A stretch of DNA of 64,000 nucleotides from Plecoglossus altivelis (lineage: Eukaryota > Chordata > Actinopteri > Osmeriformes > Plecoglossidae), in assembly GCA_036571765.1 (NCBI GenBank), contig BROE01000020.1, positions 12,595,276 to 12,659,275 of the forward strand, written 5' to 3'. Below are positions 1 through 12,218 of the stretch, one piece after another. The notes below the pieces were generated by a model, which was not told the DNA's origin, made no database searches, and saw only the letters and a program-made list of their open reading frames with translations. Numbering within the stretch: the stretch's first letter is position 1; every line of letters starts with the position of its first letter. Made by a program: the position numbers and the translations under genes.

Positions 1-948
1 CTGTGCCCAGGAGCGTACCCAGGGGCACCCACACTGTGGTGGGGGTGTAGAACTGGTGGGTCACCAGCAGAGCAGCTAGGGCCAGTAAGAGCCCCAGCAG
101 CAGGCCGGTCATGAACAGGCCCACGCTCCTCACTAGCATGGTGACCAGGCCGCACAGTAGGCCGATGCCCAGGCCGATGCCTGCGCTCGCTTCCACGCTC
201 AGCTGGGTGTCCAGGACACGCTCCTTGTGACACAAGAGGAAGATGATGACGGAGCCGAACATCAGGCCTGACAGGAACATCACTGCCTTGAAACAGCGGT
301 ACCCTGGGACATGGTAAGAAGGGGAGCAAGACCCAGAGGAGGGACAAGAACAGCAGGGGAGAGAAGAGGGACAAGAGTGGTGAGAAGAACATGCCAGGCT
401 GTGTACTCCTCCCTGGCTAATCATTTAGATCTGGGGGTGAGTGATGTCTGAGTCTGCATGCAACTCTATAACATTAGGGTAATCCCATCATTAGATTCAG
501 GTCCAGACGTCTTTCATTTAGCTAATTCATTACATAATAAAACTTTACATTGGGAAACCCTTTCAGGGCCTATCTGACAACCAGCCAACCTAAACAGACA
601 GAATCAAAAGCCCCTGGGCACCAGCACATTATGCTTGGATGTATCATTGAAATGTTGGGACATGTTGTTCCACCTGAACAGACACATGGTGCACACGTGT
701 GCATGCTAGCCACATTCGGTTTTCCTTTTGCAGCTGGTTGCTGACATCAAGGTCTTTTGAGGGGTCTGGCTGGTGACCTTACCGAAGAAACAGTAGATGA
801 TCCCAAACAGGCAGCACATGGAGCAGATGACAGCAGGGATGACTTCATACTTCCTCTCAATCTCCAGACTGCAGACGTCCACTTCCCCCATGCCTGCTCC
901 GGACTCGGCTCCGCCCCCATTAGGGCCCAGCCCAGATGGCTCTGCCAT
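1..948 (-). CDS. tmem198: TMEM198 multipass membrane protein, N-terminal part (gene runs off the left edge)
   Basis: Two coding exons are visible, 783-948 (start codon at 946-948) and 1-303, joined by a GTAAG donor at 778-782 and a CAG acceptor at 304-306. The second is truncated by the window edge. The protein begins MAEPSGLGPNGG, then the family signature (KYEVIPAVICSMCCLFGI, then YCFFG and YRCFKAV), followed by closely packed hydrophobic helices with short loops (CHKERVLDTQLSVEASAG, then GLLCGLVTMLVRSVG and FMTGLLLGLLLALAALL). This is the DUF4203/TMEM198 pattern of seven membrane spans. The family has been linked to LRP6 phosphorylation and Wnt signalling, which is literature knowledge and not visible here. 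The acidic, Gly-rich N-terminus before the first helix is poorly conserved in the family. Fish often carry two paralogs, so the a/b assignment is open. Upstream noncoding exons probably lie several kb to the right. Confidence 0.9.
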
Positions 949-1633
949 GGTGGGCTTGTGTCAAACCACAAGGGGGAGAGGGTAAGGGAGGAGGTGGACC
1001 AGGAAATATATGAGGGATCTGAAGTTTACTTCCAGAGTCCGAATGACAACTATGTTATCTGCAGTCCATCTGGGAGTTGTGCCTGTAAGGTGACAGAGAA
1101 GGAAGTGGTGAAATCATCAAAGTTTATCAAAGTGAATCACATAGGCTGTAAGAAGTGCTATGAGATTATAACAAATGCTATGAGATTCTAAATTACTTGT
1201 GCAACTTGTAATTGCACACGGCCCCACAATACACAAATTCCTTTTGAAAGTATTCAAGGGAGGTTTGAATCTGACGACCATGTGACTGTTTCCTAATGAC
1301 TCTGCATATGTGGCTGTCAGACTCATTACTTTGTTGCAACACTTGAAAAGGCATGAACACAGAGGTTCTATAATCACCATCAGATTCAAATACGTAAGCA
1401 ATAAGTGAACATGGCTGCAAAAACAAATGGTCTGTCAGCACTGTTCATGCTGTTCAACTGACCCCATACTCTGAGCGCAAGTCGAAGAGATGTGACTGAG
1501 AATTGCATAATGAGGCCAAAGTTACTTAGTCTTGTCTTCTTTATGTAACCCTTACCTATGTTATGTTCATATTTGAGCAGACATGCTGTTACTGACAAGA
1601 CCGTTGTTGCCACAGACTGTCCTCCTCCCTGCT

Positions 1634-1635
<2 letters not shown>

Positions 1636-1691
<56 letters not shown>

Positions 1692-1707
1692 AAGAAAGAG
1701 AGAGAGA
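1636..1707. repeat. (GA)n microsatellite
   Basis: Nearly pure GA dinucleotides with a few AAAG interruptions toward the right end. The Arg-Glu open frames crossing it are translation artefacts of the repeat. Confidence 0.97.
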
Positions 1708-4700
1708 CTCAGGGTGGGCTGCTCTCTCTCTGGAGCTGCTGGCAGGCTTCCTTTATGATCTCACCACAGTTCTGATCCGATTACAGCTAACTCACGTTTG
1801 CAGCTCAGGAGAAAAACAGTCAGCAGCCGCCCTCTTTCCTTGACTATTTTCCCTCCCTCCCTCTTTCTTTTCATCTACCATTCCACAGCCTCGATCCCCT
1901 TCCCTTCTTCACAAGCTGTCTCTCTGTACCACGTCCCTCTTTCACAGACACAGGCCATACATTCTGACCTGCCCATGACTTGACATGGAAAGAATGAGGG
2001 TCGTTTGGAAAGCAGCTCACTCAGGGCTAGGGTAGAGCTTTCTCACTGCTGTGTTCAGACCTTTAGTCTGCCTTGGTCTCTTCTGGAAAGTCATATAATG
2101 TAATGTTTCATTTACAACAGCAATTTAGACTGAAGTAGGACTGTTAAGAAACCAATTACCATAAATCAGTTTCTTTTTGCAAGGTGCAATCTACTTAAGC
2201 AAGAATTTATTTTAGTTTCTCAAAAACAGAAGTTCTAAAAACATAGATAGTTTGGACCGGATATGCAAGAGATTTTTGATTCAATATCAGTTTCCCATTC
2301 AAGTTCATGTACTCAGAACTTCAAGCATCCCGACAATCTCCCATGTCTGTGTGTCTGTCTCCCTTTGTCCCTCTGTGAGTCACAATACTGGCCAGTGTGT
2401 GAGAGGCCTGGAGTCTGTGCCGCTCTAGGAGAATGGAAGCATTATGGAGCCGCACAAAGGCTCTGAGACCCAAACCATGACCTCTACTGGCACCCACAGC
2501 AAAGCATGCTGGGAGAGAGAGATGCACCACACAAAACTGGGGAAAACCAAGGAAGGGAGGGGGGGGTCAAAATGGTAGTAATCCTTTGTACTTTACAGGA
2601 TTCAGAGTCTCACAAGATGGATGACCCTGCTCTGCTGTGGGTCCTCTTTTTGCAGGTCAACAAATCCCTGCATAGTTAATTTGGGTGTGTCAATCAAGGA
2701 AGGGTGTGTGAGCTAGCAGGGATTCCAAGAGTGCTCCGGTATGAAGGCAAGAGGCAGCTGAGTACTCAGGAACTCTACTTATTGCTCAGCTGTCAGAAGG
2801 GGCTGTTTGACACAGGAGGTGTCTCTCCATATCTTGGCATCATGGCCAGGCAACTGTAACAAACCCCACTTACAGCTGGAGTCAGGATGAAGTCCCATAC
2901 TCTATGCTATACTGCCTTCTCAGAGACGAGCAAGAGATACTTAGAAACACTGCAGATTTTCAAGAGGAAGATGTTCCACCATTTTAAGGATACCATAAGA
3001 AATATGCATCATTTAACATGTATAAAATGACAATAGATACTTTGATCTGTTGTTATAGAGCTGTTTTCAAGTTACAATACTTAGTTTGTCACAGCTGATT
3101 TCTGCATTAGCTTCCTTACTCACAGGCGGGAAACTTCAATCCTTTTTAACCTTTGACCCCACTTCTCCCTTTCTGCCTCAGAGACAGGAAGCACAGGCTC
3201 TGAACAGGAAATGCAGTAAAGGGTGCTGTTTTGGAAGTGAGCCCTGCTTTTGGGGCAGGAAGCAGAACAGGAAGTACATGTGGATTTGGATAGTCAACAA
3301 GAGTATAGCTATCAGGAGTGTGAATCAAGTAACATTAACAACTGATGCATAGAAGAACCCTGTGCTAAAGAACCATTTTAAGAGGAATGTTGTACTTGTG
3401 AGTAATCTGTTTAGTGAGCAATCATTTAGAAATGCTGTAGATGAGATTATATTATTTCCCAACTGTGCATTTTCCCTGATATGTGTGATATCCCTGTGAC
3501 CTCCCTGTTAGAGCTGCAGGGTCGGATCCTTGACTTGCGGCTATCTGTTCTGTTTGATCTATTTCCATAAATTAATTCGATTAAAATGACAGAACAAATA
3601 CACTGATGATACTGCTCAAAAAGACATGTGACATAATGACAAACATAATTTTTCATTCAATTGTGATGGTAAAACTGTTTAAAAAATAAGAAAGAAAACA
3701 TTTTGTAAAGGCCAGTGTGTTGTATTTCAGTATCATCCTCTTCACACAAGTCTGACAGCTTGACCCAAGGACCCACCACTATGTTCTCCCTTTCATTCAC
3801 ATCTCAAACAGTCAAATGACAACATTCCATTAGACCATGAACATGCCATGGATAAGTCATTAGATGAATCTCGCTTGACATATTAATAAAAAGTATAGTA
3901 TATTATAGTACCTAATAACACATGTAAGAGATCATCTGATCCAGGCAAAGCCTGATCATGGTCTGATTGAAGATCAAATATTTGTAAAATGAATCTCTTA
4001 CTGGTGAAAAATGTCCTCCATTCACTCTATCCAACTCTTCTCTTCTAAAAGTCTAACCACTCAAACAACACTTTGTTCCACAAAGTGAATGAGGCAACAG
4101 GGAGACCTGCAGTTATTTGGCGAGGCCTGTTGTGCCCCCTCCCTCCCTCCCTTCTCTAAAGGCCTGCAGCCTTCATTCAGCTGGGGTTGGAAGAAGAGCA
4201 GTGCTTTCTCAAAGAAACTCATGACTGTTTTAACATGGATGACAAATACTGAAAGATTGGGAGAGAGAGACACAGAGAGAGATCATGTCAAGTTGTCTAT
4301 GTAACCTAATACTCTTACTCTTATTTTTACACCACCTGTCAAACTAACTATAGGGTGGTGCAAAAAAGATTATCTGTGATCTCACCTAAGCCATCAACCA
4401 ACTGTAAAATACATTTCTCTATCACAAGAGGAAGACTCATGAAAAGGATCTTATCTGAAAATACTAATACTACTTTACTTATTCACTGACAATAAGGAAA
4501 AAGCCATCCAGGCAGACTGTACACCCCTTACAAGTTGGAATATTTGTATCAGTAGTTCTTATCCTGCAAAAGATCCTCCACTCCACGCCTGCCTTTGACA
4601 GAAGCCTAAAACAATAGAAGCCTTTCAACTGGGACTGCTTAGCTGCTTACCAACAGGCCAGAGAACAACTCCACAGTAAGTGAAAGAACAAACACAATGA

Positions 4701-5508
4701 GAGGCTTTTTAACAAGCAGTCACATGTGTATGACACACACATACACACAAACACACACATGTAATTACAGTATATATAGTGCACGTATAGTACTTAAAAA
4801 ACCATCTCAATCCGTGCACATCTTTCCATATTTATAAACACGTGGATGCCCTTTTATGATTTCAAGTCCAAGATAATGGCAGGTTTCATTTTAAAAGGTT
4901 GAAATATTCATAAGTGACTGTTGCAGATGTAGATACAATGTATAGACAGTATTGTATTAAGACATGAGAGGTACTTTGGGCCACTGTAAAATACATTAAA
5001 TTAGCTGAAGAATAGACCCGCTTGTCATAAACTGAGGAACCAATAGGACTGAATAGTGAGTGAAGCTAGGGGCTTCGGCTGCTAACAAAAGCGACAATTA
5101 GACAATGACTATAACTTGACACCATATTATACTTCGTACAACTATTTAAACTGATGTGCAGGTATCAGAAGAACGACATCAACAAAATGTACATCATCAA
5201 GATGTATGTTCACTGTCAGCATAAATTTAGGCTACATTTCTAGATGTAGACTAGATATGCCTGGATGTGTGCTAAAAAAAACAACCTGAAATATATCCCA
5301 TTAAAGGGAGCCCTTAAGGAATGCTGTGCCTGAAAAGTAATCTACTGTAGTAGGAGAACACAAGTTAATCCAGTACTTACACTAGTTTGGGGGTGATGGT
5401 AGGTAGAGGGAGGAGTAATGTGACCCCCCACTGTGTGTTTCTGTATGTTTGGTGCTTCCAGGTCAGGTCTGTCATTTGAGAAACCCAGAGTAGCTATTTA
5501 ACCCTAGG

Positions 5509-5534
5509 TCTGTCTGTCTGTCTTCTGTCTAGCT

Positions 5535-5579
<45 letters not shown>

Positions 5580-5595
5580 CTTGTCTGTCTGCCTG

Positions 5596-5650
<55 letters not shown>

Positions 5651-5658
5651 GCCTGCCT
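5509..5658. repeat. (CTGC)n/(CTGT)n compound tetranucleotide microsatellite
   Basis: A block of CTGT units, then about ten CTGC units, then a long CTGT block with occasional CTGC. This is a single tract that has diverged by C/T transitions at the fourth position. Confidence 0.97.
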
Positions 5659-5984
5659 CCCACCAGGGTATAATTCAAACTCCAAAAGGGCTCTCCCCAT
5701 CCTAAAATATCCCCTGGGTTCATCGGGCCATCCTTTCAGTCTAAATAACAACATTACTCATCCTTTCAGTCTACTATCTAGTCTAGAAATAGTTGACCAT
5801 CCCTGGAACCTCAAACCCACAGCAGCTCTTTCCTTTTGACTTTCTCTACTTTGCCTACAATAAGGCAACAGGACTCCCTAACACGCAAAACCAGATTTTT
5901 CAACAATTTCATTCTATACTAGACTTGACGGGACTCTCGTCAATCTACCTAGCCACAAAAAGCATCCCTAACAGCCAACAAGGC

Positions 5985-6188
5985 AGAAGACACAGGCTGA
6001 AGACACAGGCTGAAGACACAGGCTAAAGACACAGGCTGAAGACACCGGGTGAAGACACAGGCTGAAGACACAGGGTGAATACACAGGCTGAAGACACCGG
6101 GAAAACACAGGGTGAAGACACAGGGTGAAGACACAGGCTGAAGACACAGGCTGAAGACACAGGGTAAAGACACAGGGTAAAGACACAG
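5985..6188. repeat. 13-bp tandem minisatellite
   Basis: About fifteen head-to-tail copies of the unit GAAGACACAGGCT with common variants GGGT for GGCT and TAAA for TGAA. Some units are 12 bp, so the array shifts phase and produces long Leu/Cys/Val-rich artefactual frames on the minus strand. Confidence 0.95.
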
Positions 6189-7058
6189 TCTATTTACAGG
6201 ACCTCTTTACTTTGTGGCTCATTTGTGGGAGATCCTTGTGTGGTCAGTGTATAAATACACAACTCTACACTGCCAATTCAGTAAGTAGAACCTTACAGCC
6301 CATGAAAATACGGTGCTTCAACAAAGCCAGAGTTTACAGAGCTCCTGGAAGCTTGAGACAAGCACCGCTGGGGGCCTATGAACCATTCAAGGAATAATAA
6401 CCTGGTAGAAAAGGTCTAATGAAGGACACTGTATAGTGTATAAGTAGTTTGAGTCAATGGTTTATCCTTTTATCTCACACCACACATCTCGTACAGCCTT
6501 TTAATTATTCATGACAGCAGCTTTTACTCGTTCCCTACTCATGTGTTCCCGCTCTGACTAAAGTCTGTAGGAATAACTGAGTAAGCTGGGAACCAAGGTT
6601 AATCCCAGTCAGCACTAAGAAACTCTGTAAGAGCTGAAGGAGGCATGGATGTGTGGCCAGACATAACTGGAATGCTAATCCGGGTTTCAAAGCTTGAAGA
6701 CTGAATAAAGTAATTGCACTGTGACAGGATATTCCTGTAAGAGGTACGCTTTAAAACAGAAGTAGCCTTATTCTTTTTCAGATCTTTTCTTAAAGAGTTA
6801 GCTATCTAATGGTTGGAACATAGAGACCACCACCAAATTACCCTGGCAAGATTCAGTTAGCTGTGGTGAGACTCAAATGGCATACTGTTGTGCTAGAATT
6901 AGAATTATGAAGTGTCATCATCAACTAGCATTCCATAACTAATTGGGTTGTCATGTGAATGTCTACCCATCTCTGCCAGTGTGCTACTGTAAACACAAAC
7001 TTGTCTTTATTGTTTCCAATTGAACTACAAAGACTAAAACCTAAAAAGACTAAAAAGA

Positions 7059-7297
7059 GTATAACACCCAATTTAGGACAGTCTGATGTAGAGAGTAGTC
7101 TCTCCAGATCATCTTATGGTTGCCAACATTTGAAGCAAATTTAAGGAGATATGGAGGCAGACAACAAAGTAGTCCATAACCTGGACGTGATGATGTCACC
7201 ATTGTTACAGGCCTAGCAACTGCAGTGCCCTGTGTGTTCACACCACTCCCCCCCCCACCCCCCCCCCCCTACAAATGAAGAGACGCTAAACTACCAT
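7059..7297. repeat. Left copy of a duplicated block flanking the assembly gap
   Basis: The same sequence recurs at 7709-7978 in direct orientation. Matching landmarks include GCAAATTTAAGGAGATATGG, GATGTCACCATTGTTACAGG, CCTAGCAACTGCAGT, the C-rich run and CGCTAAACTAC. The two copies differ almost only by one- to four-base insertions and deletions, not by substitutions, which suggests one locus represented twice. Confidence 0.85.
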
Positions 7298-7309
7298 TTC
7301 AATCTCTCT

Positions 7310-7708
7310 NNNNNNNNNNNNNNNNNNNNNNNNNNNNNNNNNNNNNNNNNNNNNNNNNNNNNNNNNNNNNNNNNNNNNNNNNNNNNNNNNNNNNNNNNNN
7401 NNNNNNNNNNNNNNNNNNNNNNNNNNNNNNNNNNNNNNNNNNNNNNNNNNNNNNNNNNNNNNNNNNNNNNNNNNNNNNNNNNNNNNNNNNNNNNNNNNNN
7501 NNNNNNNNNNNNNNNNNNNNNNNNNNNNNNNNNNNNNNNNNNNNNNNNNNNNNNNNNNNNNNNNNNNNNNNNNNNNNNNNNNNNNNNNNNNNNNNNNNNN
7601 NNNNNNNNNNNNNNNNNNNNNNNNNNNNNNNNNNNNNNNNNNNNNNNNNNNNNNNNNNNNNNNNNNNNNNNNNNNNNNNNNNNNNNNNNNNNNNNNNNNN
7701 NNNNNNNN
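7310..7708. other. Assembly gap (399 N)
   Basis: A run of unknown bases. Because both flanks are versions of the same sequence, the real gap may be zero or negative in length. Confidence 1.
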
Positions 7709-7978
7709 GTATTAACCCCAACTTTAGGGACAGTCTAGACTGAGGAGTAGTCCCTCCTCCATCCAGATCATCCTTATGGTTGGCCAACATTCTTGAAGCA
7801 AATTTAAGGAGATATGGGAAGGCAGCAACAACAGAAAGTAGCCCTATAACCTGGAACTAGATGATGTCACCATTGTTACAGGCCTAGCAACTGCAGTTCC
7901 CGGTGTTGTTCACACCACTCCCCCCGCCCACCCCCCCCCCCCCCCCACCTACAATATGATATCTAGACCGCTAAACTA
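7709..7978. repeat. Right copy of the gap-flanking block, indel-rich
   Basis: Counterpart of 7059-7297. It is about 30 bases longer because of scattered extra bases, including doubled letters and short stutters, which resemble uncorrected single-molecule read errors. It carries the long C run near 7919-7947. Confidence 0.85.
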
Positions 7979-9083
7979 CATGTCAACTGAAAGATCAGCC
8001 ACTAACCAAGCCGGTAGACCCTGATCGGCGAATTCAGACAGTCCAGGTAAGTGTTTTTAATGCGGATGCCAGGAGTACTGGGTGGGAAGTTAGGTGACCG
8101 TTTAGTGCAGGTTTAATGTCGTCCAGGTGGGCAACTTCAAAAGTGACAGTTAAAAAAGGCCCCATGTCTTCTTTTTCCCAGGGTGGTTGAGGCAAAGCCA
8201 TCTGGACCAAACAGCCTGCTGGCTGGGGGGGGCAAAATGTTAAGAGGGTGAAACTGGAGACTCACTGTGACTCCACTGCCACAGAGAGGGATGTAGGCTA
8301 TCATTACCCTGCCTCCAGAAGACACCCCCCCACCACCATGAAAACACTGGGCCACAAGGCCAAGGCTCCTTTATGATCTGTTTGAGACTATGGGGAGAGA
8401 AAGATTGCAGAAAAAGTGTTGAGAAGAGATGTATGGCCATGACAGTGTCATTACACACACTCGTTCACTCGTTCCATTAAAGATGGGGACAAGTAAGATA
8501 ACGTCATGTTGAACATAAATTGTTCCATTTCAGGCTATTTTTCTTGAAACGTAAAGCACATTAGTCGAAAACAATATGTGAAAAGTGAATGTTCATGACG
8601 CTATTTCTTTAAAAGAAAGGGATGTATAGTGGTAATGACTATACGTAAAGTTAGACGAAATAACTGTTACTGATGCTGGAATCCCGGTTATGTCAGAGGA
8701 ATATGCACAACGAGCATTTTTTGGGAGTTTCTATGCGTGGCAACTATGACTGTGTCATAGACAGGTTTTGATTTTCAAATGACAAGCCAATGATCAAAAT
8801 CCCCATTTATCAAAATGATTTGGAATGATTGCAAACAGACTCCTAGATAAAGTAGGTGGAAGATTAAACTGAAGGAAGTGCTGCTAAACACACCTTTAAG
8901 TGCAGAACCGAACTCTACATCTATAAGAGGCCCTTCACTCTGATGTAACAGTAAACGTACGCATTTGTATGTGTTTGTATTCAATCCTTTGATCTATAAG
9001 TGGTGCGTTAGCAGCGATAACTCAATGTATGATATTTCTGGGCATTATACCATGAAAATGAGATTCTAAACTAGTCTACTTAC
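7979..9083. other. Noncoding stretch, nothing recognised
   Basis: No exon, RNA gene or repeat family recognised. Open frames are short and lie in low-complexity context. Confidence 0.5.
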
Positions 9084-9770
9084 CGATGATCTTCGGCTGT
9101 GTGGTCTAAATCCGTGATCCTAAATCGTGCATGAAAATGATGAGGAAAAAACAAACAAAAATAGAGAACACTGGGAGAACCGGTTTTAGAAGTAAGGCAA
9201 AATCTCATTGGCCATATCGGCTAAATGTTTGTTTCCCTGTCAAAAGTCGGATAGGGAATTCAAAAATATTAGGAGGTCAAATGCTAACTCAACCGACAGC
9301 CTCAACCGACGACCTGTATTGAGTTTGGAAATCTATCGGTTGTCAATGTTTATTCATGAGAACCTCGGCATTTTGTCAGTTGGCGAGTTAGTCACGACTG
9401 GAAAAAGTTACCGCGACCAAATGGCTCACTCTTTTACCCCTCTTCCTTCACACCTACCCTCCGTCTCCGCTACGTATCCTAGCTTGGATACTGGAGGGGT
9501 TTCTGTCGAGTTAAAAAATTCTGAACAGAAAAGTTTTTGTGAGCAACTGCAACCCCCCCCCCCCCCTCTCTCTCTCTCTCTTTCTCTACCCCTCCAACGT
9601 CCCCGCCAACAGCTGAAAAGGCTTGAAATCATCAGCCAACAGACCATCTGTTATTGCCGGTTGCATTCAAATCTGGGATGGAAAGGGGAGGGGAGGTACA
9701 GTCGGCTGAGGCAAACCCTGGAGACAGCACAACATAACTACTTAAGTATATCTAAATACGTTGTCTAAAT
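9084..9770 (-). promoter_or_regulatory. Candidate promoter / first noncoding exon, possibly of tmem198
   Basis: Read on the minus strand, the segment ends in a strong splice donor (ATCG followed by GTAAGTAG at 9076-9083), and the DNA to the right is richer in CpG than its surroundings. A pyrimidine-rich acceptor ending ACAAG lies just upstream of the tmem198 start codon, so a spliced 5' UTR exon here is plausible. There is no transcript evidence, and the right boundary is a guess. The same stretch has a C run followed by a CT repeat at 9553-9586. Confidence 0.3.
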
Positions 9771-11250
9771 GCGATGGATGGGAAATGGATGGTACGAACA
9801 CAAGGGATAGGTTTTTAAATGGCAAAAATAAAACCCGTAAGACTGATTTTTTAATATTAACAGTCACTGTCAACAGAAAAATCTCATTATTTTTTTGATA
9901 ATAATCTCGCCAAGTAATTAAATAATTCGTTCAAAATTACGTTGACTTCATTGCTCTCGTTGAAGTATGCTAAAGGCAGCCTGTATCTTTGTATATATCA
10001 CTACCGACGCGTTCAACTCATTCATCACTTATTTCCTTGTAGATTTGTCATTGTCATCCATAACAGGCATTGTTGCCAGACATGGTGTGCCATGACCTGA
10101 GGGTTGAGAAGAAATGTTGTGGTCTTTACACATGGCACACATATGGGTGAACAATAAAAAAGTGAAGTGTGACATGTTTTATGAGGTATTATTTCTTAAT
10201 TAAGGTGTAAAGCTTTGAACAGCCTCATTTAACTTTCAAGTTTTATGCAGAGGTGGAAAGAAGGAAGAAAACATCTCTAAACAAGTCTAAAAGAAATACT
10301 TTGAGCAATGACTTTATTAAGATTATCACAGCACCACCAAATGTCCTCTTCTGCATCCTATAAAGACATTTCTTCCATGATATGATCTTCTCCACTGAGA
10401 TTCTTGCAGTTATCACTTATGTAAAGAATCAACAGGACACACTCACACACAAAATTATTTTTGTGTTTATAGAGGCCCGGGGCACCCCTGTGTCTCTCCC
10501 TTTCCCATCCAGGCTGGGCGTGTGGGATAGGAGGCTGACCGGACGCTGGTGACAGGAAGTGGCTAACGCAGTCCAGATGTGTGGAATAAGGAGACCACCC
10601 CCACCACAGCTGGAAAAGGTGGGCGACCACTATCTTTGATGGGGAGGCATTGTTGTCTAAACCCACCGTCATTTCACATTTGTGGATTAATAATATTGAT
10701 GTCAAAATAAAAGAACATAGGGTTACAAAATAGAACAATTCAAGATTTTTCTTAACTAGAAAAATAGCAAGTGTCAAATCTTCTGACCACTTTGTAACAC
10801 ATAATTGGGAAGTTCTTGCATTCAAGGACTTTTCAACTTCAAAAACTTTCCCCTCAAAAAGGATTTGACTGTAGATAGAACATCCTGATACGCCGCCTAG
10901 AGGAGGAAAAAAGCACCCATACTGGTCAGTTTTGATCCCAAATCACATAGCAACAAACCTCCAAACACAAAAGTCCTTTGTCTTTCAATCAGGTTAGTCA
11001 GATAATGCCCAGAACTTGACTGACATACTAAATAGCACAGGGCAGTCCCAAGACACACATTTTGCTGCCAGAGCCATTTCCTTACTACCATTATCAATTA
11101 CAATTCTGTATGAAAATGAATTGATGCATCTTTCTGGAAATTTCCTTCTGGACAAGGTAGTAGTTGACCCTTTCAAGTATTAGTGGGTTGACCTACATTC
11201 TGAAAAGCCTATTTATAAAAGCTGACACAAGAGATGAGGCTTTGAGATGA
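9771..11250. other. Noncoding stretch between tmem198 upstream region and timeless 3' flank
   Basis: No supported gene. A minus-strand frame of 155 codons (10358-10825) is followed by a minus-strand AATAAA at 10313-10318, but the translation matches no family I know and has no splice context. The rest is AT-rich and unremarkable. Confidence 0.45.
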
Positions 11251-11357
11251 CTGTTCATCTGCAGCTTGGACTCCAGTTCTCATAGCAACCTTTGGAAGCT
11301 CTTCACAGCATCCTTGGTCTTCTCCACTAGAGGGACCTGTGACAGGTTTGGACAAGT
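11251..11357 (-). pseudogene. Decayed copy of the timeless exon normally at 13137-13255
   Basis: On the minus strand this segment aligns end to end with the third-last-but-one exon of timeless (13137-13255), including the pyrimidine-CCCAG acceptor. Shared blocks include CCTGT, a TAGTGGAGAAGAC/TAATGGAGGAGAC pair, GAGCTTCCA, GTTGCT, AACTGG and GCAGATGAACAG at the exon end. It is 107 bp rather than 119 bp, has indels that break the frame, and the donor GT is replaced by TC. No neighbouring timeless exon is recognisable around it, so a single exon or a small segment was duplicated, or the rest has decayed past recognition. It lies beyond the likely timeless poly(A) signal at 11457-11462. Confidence 0.8.
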
Positions 11358-12218
11358 CTGGGGAAAAAACATCGCTTTCAGCTTAGATGGTAATAACCAA
11401 TAAATTCAATGAAAATCAAGACACAAATGAGAAATACACAAATACTTTTCACATTTTTTATTTGTTCTTATATGCAGATTTCACATGAAGTTTACTAACA
11501 TTTTAAGCACAAATATTATTTTTCAGTATGAAGGCAATCTGATGAGGCTGCCACCATTTGGCGTAAATAGTCAACAACTAGGTTCTGAGGTAATGTTCAA
11601 ATACTTGGGAATCCCAACACAACTGTACTGGTGTTTCACATAACATAAGATGTTCATTTACGTAACAAAAATACAGTCAAAACAATACAAAGAATTAGGA
11701 TCAAAATGCCATATCAAAAATCTTTAATCTACTGCAAATAATGCTTAAGAAAGTACTGGCATCCATGCCAAACCAGAATAGAAATGCATTGACATCTTGG
11801 CATTTGGGGCATAGGCATCATAACACATTAACTCACCAATAAAACAACTCACTCATTCATTGTGCCCGTGTTAAATAAAGCCAAAAGCACACAGCAAGCA
11901 ACAAATTAGCACTCAAATGTATTTTATAATGAAAGCAGATAAAGCACAGATCTTGACTGATGCTTAATGTAAATTAACAGTGATGCACAGACAAGCCTCA
12001 AGGTCTATCATGTCTTTTGGACAGGAGTCTCAACTGGGTGCTATTTTCCTATTGGTCTGCCCAGTTTCAAGTGACACATTTGTTCTCTGGGTCTTCCAGT
12101 CTGTCCCAAAAGGGCTTATAGATCTCTCTGAGAAGTGTCATCCCCCTAAACTTTAGCAGCCTTCACTCCCCATATAGCCTGCAGTGGCAGCTAGGCCCCA
12201 AAACAGAACTTTCTGGCA
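11358..12218 (-). other. timeless 3' UTR and flank
   Basis: A minus-strand AATAAA at 11457-11462 is the first consensus poly(A) signal I see downstream of the timeless stop codon, implying a 3' UTR of roughly 0.75 kb. No coding potential. Confidence 0.5.

Larger units (their letters stand above)
949..7058. other. Noncoding stretch upstream of (or first intron of) tmem198
   Basis: I find no exon with splice sites or recognisable protein similarity. It holds a (GA)n tract at 1636-1707, a short CA-rich tract near 4733-4760, a (CTGC/CTGT)n tract at 5509-5658 and a 13-bp minisatellite at 5985-6188. The longest open frames here are repeat translations or short and unrelated to known proteins. If the first noncoding exon of tmem198 is near 9.1 kb, this whole stretch is its first intron. 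Confidence 0.5.

Noticed and set aside
5494..5754. Asp/Arg/Gln-rich frames over the tetranucleotide repeat
   Set aside because: Translation of a microsatellite.
5985..6188. Tandem array considered as a CRISPR-like repeat
   Set aside because: Units are contiguous with no spacers, in a vertebrate nuclear context; it is a minisatellite.
7232..7790. Open frames across the N gap
   Set aside because: The codons are unknown bases; no evidence of coding on either side.
9208..9768. 186-codon plus-strand frame
   Set aside because: Crosses a C run and CT repeat, matches no family, and lies in a likely promoter region.
10358..10825. 155-codon minus-strand frame followed by AATAAA
   Set aside because: No recognisable domain or splice context, and AATAAA is common in AT-rich DNA.
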